Shown piece by piece: positions 49,501 through 61,500 of a DNA stretch of 64,000 bases. Location of the stretch: positions 73,693,980 to 73,757,979 of the forward strand of contig CP136063.1 of NCBI GenBank assembly GCA_032622095.1, written 5' to 3'. Under the pieces are notes generated by a model, which saw only the letters and a program-made list of their open reading frames with translations, was not told where the DNA came from and ran no database searches. Origin of the DNA: Siphonodentalium dalli (lineage: Eukaryota; Mollusca; Scaphopoda; Gadilida; Siphonodentaliidae). The position numbers and the translations under genes are program-made. The first letter of the stretch is position 1. Every line of letters begins with the position of its first letter.

Positions 49501-52500
49501 CTAGTAGTTTATAACAATGAATAGTCAAGCTGTCGATCAATATTACTCGGAAGTACGATTTGCCTAATTTATACTCGAAATTACGATTGGGGTCCATTCA
49601 TTCGACGAACCGAGGAAATATAGCCTTATGTGAATCTTATTTGGAGGGAATACCAGGGAATCTATAAACTGATTTTGATAACTAAAAAAAGAAATAAAAG
49701 TTACAGCTACCCTTATGTGAGTGGTTTTGCTTTGGTTTGTTAATTACGCTAGCGTATGATCATATTAATCAGACGGCCACGGCGCGCAGATCTATAAGAC
49801 GATGATTGTGTTATCAACTGATGCGGACGACCGAATATACCATAGGTCGCCTCGCATATATAAGCGAATGCATTGGCCTAACAATTTTTTACAATTTTAA
49901 TAATTATTTCTTGTATTCTTTAACAATTTTATAATTTCACCCATACAGAGCCCCAGACAAACATGAGCAGACGACACTCTTCTATATGCTTCTATATATG
50001 TGTGGGGCTCCCTGCAGGGTAATGGATGTTTTTGATTTTATGTCCTAAAAATTGTAAGAAACATTTATTTTTAAAAAAATGATAAAAAATTGTTAGGCCA
50101 ATGCATTCTCTTATATATGCGAGGCGACCTATGGTCGACTGGCATATATAAGAGAATGCATTGGCACAGGGTAAACAAATCCCGACTTACGACTGGATTT
50201 GATATGACGGGTCACATATACATATGCGTATAATGCACGAACTTCGTACATCTCGTTGAGCTTTTTCGATGTGATTGTGGGTATATATTAAAGGCACGCG
50301 AGGCCTTAGTTGCCGAAAATATTCACATTTGTTCCAATCACCGTAAACAGAAAAACATTAAAACGCATACAGTTTCGTGCATATATACCATGACCATCGC
50401 GTAAACAGCATGTTATCATAAAGACCTAATATATTTTACCTAAGCAAGAGCCTGGTTGTGTTACAGAAGACAGCACAATGCTACTGGCTAATCACACACA
50501 AATGGCATAAACGCTCTTTATTAGTTCCATATCAGGAATTCAACAACAAAGAACGCTCTTTATGTTTACTATCATAATATAAACAAACACCAGAAACAAT
50601 GGTCAAACTTATGACAATAACATACTATTTATGCGATATTTATTATTTGTATACGGACAGAGTCTGTCTACATTTTGATGTTCTTTCTGTTTGTGGCGGT
50701 TTTTGACGGGTGGAAATATTTTCACAGGATACCCACCGCCAAGGCCAACCGTAACTTTAAGCCTTATACTAGCTGAACAGTGTACATTATTCCAACGAAT
50801 GTAACGATATATATCAATTAGCTCAAGGAGGGGGTCAAGTGACCAATTTTGAATGGGGATTTCCATGCAATTCTCCGCAGCAAAAGTTACAGAGTTATAA
50901 ATATTTATGAGTGTGACTTTGTGCAATATTGAAAACAATAAACATTTGTCGGGCGGGTCGCCTTGGAATTTGTTCCATTAGCATGTTGATGTATTCATTT
51001 TTGAATTTTGTATTGGTTTTTCAAAACTAGGTCAAGTGTTGTAATTCCAGAAACAAAATTCTCAAAAATAAATTTATAGCAAAAATTGCCTATGCACCAA
51101 GCCCATGGCCAGCCGCTAGTTAAATGTTATGTTTGTTTAACCCTTTAAGTGCCAGGTCCGATTTTTGTATCAACCCATATACCCTGTGCCAATGCATTCT
51201 CTTATATATGCGAGTCGACCATAAGTCGCCTCGCATATATAAGAGAATGCATTGGCCTAACAATTTTTCATCATTTGTTATTATTTTTTACAATTTTTTA
51301 CAATTTTAATAATTTTTTCTTATATTCTTTAACAGACTTATTTTGTAGGTTTAGTGCCAGGGAATCTTACGTTTTTCATGGGCATCAACATTATTACTAT
51401 GAATACTTTGTGATAGTTTTGAGTTATAACATACCCTTAAGGTTTTATCCAGTTTATTTTTAATTTTGCTATAGCATGCTTAAGCATACCCAAAAAAATC
51501 TAAACAAAAAACATTTTAATTTTTGGTTTTTTATTTTTTTTAGGGCCGATTTTACAGACCGTAAATTAGGGCCGATAAGATCGGCCCCTGGTGCTGAAAG
51601 GGTTAATGATATGGCTGATTTAGTTCCCAGACAGCTGCTTCATATATCATTTTGCTGGGGAGATTTGCATGGAAATCCCCATTCAAAATTGGTCACTTGA
51701 CCTCCTCCTTAACTAATGTACAGTTTTCAGCTATTATCCTATACTGTAAAATCCATTTAATTTGTGGGGATCTGCTATTCGTTGGCTTAGTGGCCAAGCC
51801 AACATCCGACGAAATAACTTACTCTTGAGTTGAATGACTAAATACCAATATACGAGACGGAAATTAAGATATGCCATGTTTTCGACATGTTTTCGACATG
51901 TCGTAACATGTATGCGGAAAAAAAACAAAGTAGACGAGATCAAATATAATCTTTTAAAATAAAATATCTTTCATTCGCCGAATACAAAATTTACAAATCT
52001 GATCATCTGATCCCTTCTATAATAATTAGCATAAACAATGCTCAATGTATTGGTCTCTTACTAAAGGCTAATGGATTCACCACGTGCAGACTACATAAAC
52101 AATAACTAACTAACTACATTTTAAAGGAAGCTGGCTTCTATTAGGGTAATGCATGATTGCGGGATGTGATTTTAGCGCCGGATTACCTTGGGGTCTAATT
52201 ACTCAATAGTGACGACTAAAATATGTCACGAAGCTGCTATTGTAGGACCCGTTGATGTGCATAAATATGACATCTGGTCCACGAATTCGTGTCCCGACGA
52301 ACTTCAAAAAGCCTTTTGATGACAAATTGATGCCAACGAAATGAAAGCCGTTGAACCCTTTACCCAACAAAACGGCCAAAAACGCCCAAATAAAGCTTAC
52401 ACAGCCTAAAATATCTTCGGTCTGTCTCAATAACACCATACAAATATGGAGATCATTGGAACCGGTTCATTGACCACATTGTGATGGTTACAGTTGTGCC

Positions 52501-55500
52501 CTGTGCCAATGCACATAGGTCGCCTCGCATATATAAGAGAATGCATTGGCCTAAAAAAAATTCTTTTTAAACACTTTTTACCATTTGTTCTTACATTCTT
52601 TAACAATTTTATAATTTTTTCTTACATTTAAATTTTTTTTTTTTAATATTTTTCTACATTCTTTGACAATTTTATCATTTTTAATATGTGTTAAGCCAAT
52701 GTATTCTCTTATATATGCGAGGCGACCTATGGTCGACTCGCATATATAAGAGAATGCATTGGCACAGGGCCGTTCTGTTGGATAAAGGGTTAAATTATAT
52801 ACAGCCTCACATGGTTACGACATATGGCGACTAGGTTGTACTCTCACATTGTTCTTGTCCAGGACGTAGACTTTGGTGTGGCTCCTTTCACAATAACGGC
52901 GAGACGAGAGGCGGTCATAGATTACACAAAGCCATTTATGGACGCCGGTGAAGCAATCCTCACACTTCAACCACAAGGACAAAGTTTCGAGGGAACATTC
53001 GGGATGTTCAAGCCATTTGTGTGGACAGTCTGGATGTATATAGTAATTATCATTGCTGTGTATGGGTGTGTTCTGTTCATTAACAACCGACTCAGTTCAC
53101 GTGTGGACCCACCGAGTAGCGCTGACGGTTCTGTCCCAGACGAAATGAGGTTTGTGGAACACCTTTGGCTTGTCTTCGGGACGTACGTGGAGCAAGGTAA
53201 ACTATCATGTATAAAACTCAACCAGAAACAGTCACATATACATACCAAACAATATAAAGTCAATTCCATACCCGCACTATGACATCCTTCTTCTGGTGCC
53301 ATGAACGTCTGATGATAGCAACAGTATTGAAAAAAAATTTTGTTCGTGTCGTTATTTGTTTAAAATACGTATCAATTGACATATACGTACCCGTTCCCTC
53401 ATTAAAATCAACCTAGTTCGACCATTTTAGGGGTTCTCCGCGAATTCGGGGACTTCCGCAAATTGACCTCCGCAAATAGGAACCTACAGCAAATTGTCAC
53501 ACCTAATTAACGAACCGGTGGCTGACTTGGCTGTATCCGACTAACCTCTTTAAAATACGTATCAATTGAGATACAAGCACCCTTTCCCTCATTAAAATCA
53601 ACATATTTCGACCATTTTAGTGGAACTCCGCGAATTCGGGACCTCCGCAAATGGATCTCCGCAAATAGGGGACCTACTGCAAACAGCACATAATTAACGA
53701 ACCTGTGGTTGACTCGGCTGTCTCCGACTACACTCTTTAAAATACGTATCAATTGACATACGCATTTTACAAATAACTTTTTCATTTCTTCTATTTGTAA
53801 TTGGCAAATAGCTTATCACAAACCAATATCATTGATGTTGGCAACGACAATAAATGAAATTGAACCTCATAGTTGTATTTAATAGTTTACTAATATGCTG
53901 CCAAAATTAATGTTGAATCTAAACCGGATCCAATATGACTGCCAAAACCACCAAAGTTCACCAAATTGAACAGATTTTTTTCTTCAAAATTTTCCCTGGT
54001 GACATAGCCCAGGACCCCGGGCGTACTTCGATGTACTTACCCCCGCTGCGCTCGGTGTGATCCCAAGCCTGGGTCGTATTAGTATACATGTTGACACCAC
54101 ATACTTTTCTGTTTAGTTTAAACCCAATAAATATGAGCCTGTACTGGACTACCGATTCGGTGCGTGTCCCACTATAATCTAAGTTTTGAGGATGGAATAT
54201 CTGTTCCCAAAAAAGTTTTATAACACCCGTAGAATGGGGTACAAAATAATAAATATGAGTCGAAGACACCTGTCCAAAAACGCTTCTGTCAATTATTTTT
54301 TTATTTTAAATCGATATTTTCTTATACAATGCGATAATTAATTGGGACAGTTTTCGTTTTCGTTTAGAATAGACCGTCATGAAATTTGCAGGCGATCTCA
54401 TGCAGATAGAAATAGAGTTTTCCCCTTGCTACACACCGAACATTCTCGCGAACCGTAAAATGTCTCAAATTGGCATGCATGTATTACACCAGAAAATTCC
54501 AAATAAAATTAATATGAATTGATAGAAGCGTTTCCATGGGTCTTCGGTTTATATTTATTATTTTAAACCCATGCATAGATTTATAGAACACTTGTAGGAA
54601 AGCATAGACCATTTTTAAAAGTTGTAAATTCGTGGCCGAAATTCGGAAAGAAACAATTATTTGTTTCTGTTCTTGTAAATAAACAACCAATATACATTGT
54701 AGAGTTGGATATTTTCTCAGTTTCAATAAAATGTGATATTAATTCGCCCTCTGTTACAAAATGTCCAATTATAGGGGTAATTTGGTTGGCACTTTTGTTC
54801 AGTTGCAAGGTTTCAGGTTCAATCTACCTGGTGAGAAATTGTATCAAGGGGAGTTCAAGTTAGTCAAGTGAGAAAACAGACTGGTTTCAACCAAAGAACG
54901 CTCTCCGATAACGTGCCTGTCCTATCATCCTTGTCTTATACTAAAGATGACACATGTTTGACAGCAAACGATAACAATCATAAAGAATGTTTTTAAAACT
55001 ATCCTGTATATTTGAAAAAAACAACAACGAACGCTCTTTATTTTAAATTCGTAGCTGGAAGATCAGCAATTGGAAGGAAACGATGGTTGAATGTTTTTAT
55101 TATTATAAATAATCAACCAATATCTAGTGAAAAGTGGATTTAATATTTTCCTATTTTCAATAAAAGAGTTAAATTAAGTCGTCCTCGGTCAGGGGACAGT
55201 CGTGCAAAAAAATTCCGACACAAGGCCGGGGGGTGGGGGGTGGGTCGCAACTCCTGAAAACACCTTTTTTCCGGTGTTTTCTGGTGCTTGCAAATTTTGT
55301 CCTTTTGCACTTTTTGTTTTACCTAATTACAAGCTGTTTAGCCTATATAATGATTGTTTTGATGTGTTATGATCTAAATAACACATGTAGTGTACACACA
55401 AGATACTCTGTACATTTATCTGTGGTCAGGTTGGCCTCAGATTTTGTTTATTATTTGGTCCCTTCTAATACTAAGTAAACCTTCGTGAAATTTTTAACTG

Positions 55501-58500
55501 CGCTGGCCCACCTGGGTTGGATAACCACTTGGTATGTAAATATATTATAATGAACTATAGAGACAAATAAACCACATATAATTCAGTAAGTAAAATAAAA
55601 TATCACATTACCAATATATGTGGTATCAAACTGAAATTCAACTCTCCAAGTCTGATATGAAACTGAAATAATGTGTAAAATAAATATAGAACATGCCTGT
55701 TCTCTAATCTATAAACATGTTTCTGGCACAAAGTTACTAATACTATAAAAGACAAAAGTGCGATGTACAGTGTTACATACCCAATTATTAATGAACATAC
55801 ATTCACATGGATCTCTATCAGTCTCAATAGCATTTTCTTAGTAAAACATAACTGTCTTTCACTTGTGAAATAATGAGATATTATTTATTTATATGCGCTA
55901 TTCTACAACCATTTAGCTATTGTTAATATTAAAATGATCCATCTAACCACGTACTCTGCATATTGTAAAACATGCAAGAAACAGTTTGATAAGTGTCTAG
56001 TCTGAAATACTTGGGTAATTTTGTACCAGACAATGTAACCAAAGTTTCTTGTTAAACTCATTCATGTCTTAATCCAGATTAGATAAAGAGTTTGTAAGTC
56101 ACTTTGCACAACGATAATTGAAACTTCACCTGAGTTTAAATTAACTTAAATAATTCTTCAATCAGTTTCAACATTTTTCAAAACTAAACTTAGAAATGTC
56201 AGTTGAACGACATCGATGATAAAATGAAAATGAATATATCTGATACATTTTGCATAGAAAGTAACTGCTACATCTGACTCCATTAAATCCAATAAGATCG
56301 GAGTGGATCGTTCATAGGAAACTATATTAATACCACCAGTCAAAACACTCATACGGACAAACTTCCAATGGTAATATATAGGACATATACTTTATGAAAT
56401 ACTGCATAACAAAAAGAGCTGAACTCTCAGCACAAGCAATACACTCATATGAGATTTAAAACATTCATCTAGAAAACCCCATCTCAACCTGGGCAGCATA
56501 TAATTTTCCGGTGTGTTTACAACTTCACTTTAACTAGCAACTTTAAAAAATATATAAAGTAAACACGAGTGCATTTCATGGATAAATGCACATTACACAA
56601 AGTCCAGTGCAAAGTCTGGAATAAATAATTAGATAAAATATTTTTTAAAAGTTGTTTCACTGGTTGTGTCAGCTGGTTGTGTTGAGTTTTTCATGATAAA
56701 TGTTTTTAATCTCATGAGTGTATTGCTTGTGCTCATAGTTATAATTTATTAGTATTTGAGTTTAACTGGTGGCGAAAGTACACCAAAGTTGGATGATGCT
56801 TGAAAAAACAGAATGGTCAAATTACGAATGACTGATAATAATTATATATGTTCAATATAATTATTATATATAATTATTATATATGTTCTAATTTAACCAT
56901 TCTCTGTTTCTCAACATCAGCCACCTTCACTGGACATTCTACACCCTGATATTTTTTGCCTATAATGGCTCTCCAGCTTGATAAATTTCATTCAAATGTC
57001 ACTGGAAAGGGGGGGTCCCAAAACCATTAGTGGGGGTCCAAAGTGCTGCAAAAACAAAATTCAGCGTTGTGTATCCAAATTTTTTCCTGGCTCCCCCTGC
57101 CTCGGTCAGAACATGTCCAATCATAGGGGCTGTTTTGATTGGAATTCATTATACATTGGAAAGCTTAAGGCACCAGGTGAAAAATTATAATTTAATATCG
57201 ATGGGAGTGCAAACGAAAATTAGTCAGTTGCGAAAACGGATTGGTTCACGCGTGTGGTCGAAATACCCCCTTACCCAACGAATTTCCGGATCACGTCCAT
57301 GAAATATGTCACACCCTTTCTCATACTAAAGATGTTCCATAAAATTTTAAACATTGTAATAATCCAGTTCTCGACAACTTGCTAAAACCTGGGTCTGCAG
57401 AAAAATGTCAGACACAATGGGTGGGTGATTTGAGATCGGATAAGAATGGGCCTCAATAAACATATTTATCTAAGATTAATTAGGAAACATTAAGATATTG
57501 AAGTAATATCACTTAGTGTTGTACTGTGCTTACATGTTGCATCATTTCGGAGCAGGATATGTTTTTATGATCTTGCTTCTAATGATTCTACCATTCCACT
57601 GTTTTTTTGTGGTACTTATATGTTGGAATATGTCAAATAGTAATTGCCAAAAAGAACCAGGCTGATTTAATTCATGTTCATATTAATCTGATTTATTTTA
57701 CTAATTTTTTAGGGGTGGGTCCCAAAAAGTTGGCCTGGAATAAAATAAAAATGTGCACAGAGGGTATGGGATGTTTGGTCAGATAGCGGAACTTATTTTT
57801 TTTAGACCCTGTTTCTGCAATTGTTTTCAAGACGCCCCTGTCGATCTCATTAATTCTCGGATAAATTTGCAAATAACAGAAACTGTTACACTAATCTTTT
57901 GTTCCTGTGCATATACATGTGTAATTGTATTATATCTATTAGACGTGAGCAGTCTGACAGAAATTCAGTTGACATTGGCGAAGTGAACAGTTTTTAACTC
58001 TTTCAGTGCCGCGGGCTGATCTCATTTATGGTCTGTTGAGTGCCAGGGTTGATAAAATCGGCCCTAAACAAAAGAAGGAAAAAAAAGGGGTTGAATTTGT
58101 TTTGGGTATGCTTAAGCATGCTATAGCGAATTTAAAAACAAACTGGATAAAACCTTAGGGGGATGTTATAACTCAAAACTATCACCAAGTATTCACAGTA
58201 ATAATTTTGATGCCCATGAAAAACGTAAGATTCCCTGGCACTAAACCTACAAAATAAGTCTGGCACTGAAAGAGTTAAAGAATATAAGAAAACATTATTA
58301 AAATTGTAAATCATTGTAAAACATAATAACAAATGATGAAAAATTGTTAGGCCAATGCATTCTCTTATATATGCGAGGCGACCTATGGTCGACTAGCATA
58401 TATAAGAGAATGCATTGGCACAGGGTATATGGGTTGATACAAAAATCGGACTTGGCACTGAAAGGGTTAACGGACGTGTTGAGAAGGCAGTGACAAATTG

Positions 58501-61500
58501 TTTTATTGAAACGATCGGTAAGCTCATTGCCTACTGTTCTCAGCAAGCCTTGAAATAGTGTGTCTGTCATTTGCAGAATGAGGTCCCCAGAGGGTGAATT
58601 TAGTGATGCTACCCCGCATAGCGGGCTAGCATCACCAAATTCACCCTCTGGGGACCTAATTCTGCTTATACCTCTGCAGAATGAGGTCCCCAGAGGGTGA
58701 ATTTGGTTAGCGGGGTAGCATCACTAAATTCACCCTCTGGGGACCTCGTTCTGCAAATGACAGACACCCTATTTCAAGGCTTGGTTCTCAGTGGTATTCA
58801 TCGTCCGTGTCATCACTTGCTCTCAGGTCCTTCCAACCCATGGATACACCGAGACCAGTAGGTTACAAGAAACCCATAGTCAGAAATGGTAACGCGCTCA
58901 AGATCATATATTATATACCCATGATTGTAATTATAGAATATAAAATATATTGGTTTCACGAATGACCAACTCATAGAATTAATCGCCTTGCACTTCTTGG
59001 CATCCGAATAACAATTGAAATTGACATTCCCAACTACACCTTTTACCGGACTCGGCCTCCGGGTCGCAGTTCGACTTTTAATCCGTCCAATAATTCTCAT
59101 TCTATAAATAAAACGCCCACGCGCCCACTGTATACCGGGAAACAGCGAAACGTTATACACGCGGAGAGCGGAATTATTACTTAAATGCATTTGCTTTCTC
59201 AGTCGGTGAAATCAGGAAACAGTCATCTTATGTCAGAGATGGAATTGTGGGTTTATGATCGTAGAACAGTATCTTTTGAGTTTTCCACCAAGTTGATTTA
59301 TCATTACTTCCATTGTTTAGTATAAGTTCATGTTTTTCATCAAGTTCACACTTGCTTTTTCTATAATGGCCTCATTACAATGGCCTCATTGCGTTTTAAC
59401 CGCAAGTTGGCCCAAGCCTGTTGTGTGTCTTTTTTTTTACAATTGTATTAAGGTGGTTTCTTTGCCTCATGAGTTTCCTGACATTTGAGGTGAGCCACGG
59501 TGGCATACCTTTCCTAATTTCCATTCTTTTGTATGGTATAGTGTCATGACATACCGCATCAAATGTGTTTGTTGTACATGTATCATCTACCCATTTTTTT
59601 CCGTGATAGCATTACACTTTCCTCGTGATTCCATCGTAAAACATCTTCGTTCACTGTGTCACAATCTGCTGATTATAGTTCCAAATCGTTCGTGATGGGG
59701 TGTTTCATAACAACAGGGCAGTGAAAACTTACTGTATTATCGAAAATATTACAAACGACGTACGGATACTCTACTAGTTCAGAGTTGCTAGTCATAATTA
59801 AACAAATCACGTACACAGAAGTGGAATTCTCAGCGTTATAGTTGCGTTAGATCGCGTTCATAGAGCATGTCATTTAATTTTTCAGTTCCGATTGACTTTT
59901 AAATCTTCGCCGAAGTCGTCACCCACTATCACATCAATGTCGCTATCACGTGCTAATGATATACATTCATTAATATCAGTCCATATTTTGGCGGGTCTAT
60001 AACAGTCAATGTTTCCTATTTATCGTAACCTCCACCCATACTGATTCGGTTGCTTTAGATGGCAAATCGATCCGTATACGAAACTGAATCATGTCGCGTA
60101 CATATATGCACACTCCTCCCTGAGTAGTCCATCTTTTCAATCACTTAGAATTGGGATTTGGTACCCAGAAAGGTGGATATCTGAATCAGCAATCGAAGCA
60201 TTGACCCAAGTTTCGGTAAACAAACATAGATCGTATTTACCATTGCTTGTTTCTCCATCTAAAAAAAGGTACTTCCGATCGAAACCGCGTAATGATTAAG
60301 ATATTTTCATCAGTGAGCAGGCCTCTAGCTAGATACAGTAATGCTCTAAGTAATCGACCCCTTAACCATAGCAGAATTATGGGTAACTTTTCAGGATTTA
60401 GTCGGAAATATGGCTCGTTGCCATTCATCGGAAAGCTCTCGGGGAGAGCTTTCCGATGAATGGCAACAAGCCATATTTCCGACTAAATCCTGAAAAGTTA
60501 CCCATAATTCTGCTGTGGTTAAGGGGTCGATTACTTAGGGCATTACTGTAATTATGATTTACTCCAGCTACACAGTACATCTGTTCTCACCTGGTCAACT
60601 GAGCGTCGCCGAAATTGGATTTACCTCATTGTAGGCTGAATGAGTGAATCATACAAAATACGTTTCGATGTTTAGTTTTATGCCTCAATATTTGCAGGTG
60701 GCGAACCAAAACCAACAACGGCATCTGGTCGGTTGTTGTTAGGTTTCTGGTGGGCTTTCACTGTCATAATGATATCATCATACACAGCAAACCTGGCCGC
60801 GTTCTTGGTGGTAAACATTCCTCACAAAACCATTAACAACATCCCCGAATTGGCAGCTCAGGACGAGATCAAACCTCTGGTGGTGTACGGTGAAAGCCTA
60901 TTCACATTATTCAAGGTATGCATAATTAGCATTCGTAACCAAAATGTGTGTCATGGAGCTGAAAATGACGGAGTAGTCGCTTGTGGTACAATATAATATA
61001 AGCAACTATACGAGCGCTGGTTTATACGAAGTAATGTCATGATTTTGGAGAATATAAATTATACGATCGCAGAATTTTCTGTCAATAGTTGCAAATTCAT
61101 TGAAGGGTTTTCAATAAATTCCCGGTGACAACAACGATCTAATACCGATAATATATAGAAAAATAAGTAATTTGAGTCGAAGATGTATTCTGTAAACGTT
61201 CAGGTTAATAGGTTATCTTAAAATCAAAGTTAATGATTTGAAATAAATTTAATTTATGGCTGGAGTCATAAATTTAATTACGAATTTCCGTGTACAAGAC
61301 GTAATCAAAATAATTCACGGATAGTGGATTGGGCAAAGCATGGAACACATGATCGTGTAAAAAATTATGTCGATAAGGGGCGTAAACTCAAGCCACTCAC
61401 TCACTGACTAGTGAATATACAGTGACTTAATGAGTATGTGGGACTAGTATGCATGTAATATAACATTATTTGATACATTTGCTCGAAAACTGTCCAAAAC

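Larger units (their letters stand above)
52351..52793. mobile_element. TTAA-type CCCTTTACCCA MITE, copy 2
   Basis: Left TTGAACCCTTTACCCAACAA (TTAA mutated to TTGA), right CTGTTGGATAAAGGGTTAA. Collinear with the copy at 40995. Its left palindrome is internally deleted to 46 bp (52505-52550); the right one is intact (52695-52763). It ends 69 bp before exon 11. Confidence 0.88.

Noticed and set aside
58813-59190. 125-codon minus-strand gene
   Set aside because: No recognisable motif or splice-bounded structure. It lies between repeats and next to a LINE relic, so I could not support it as a gene.
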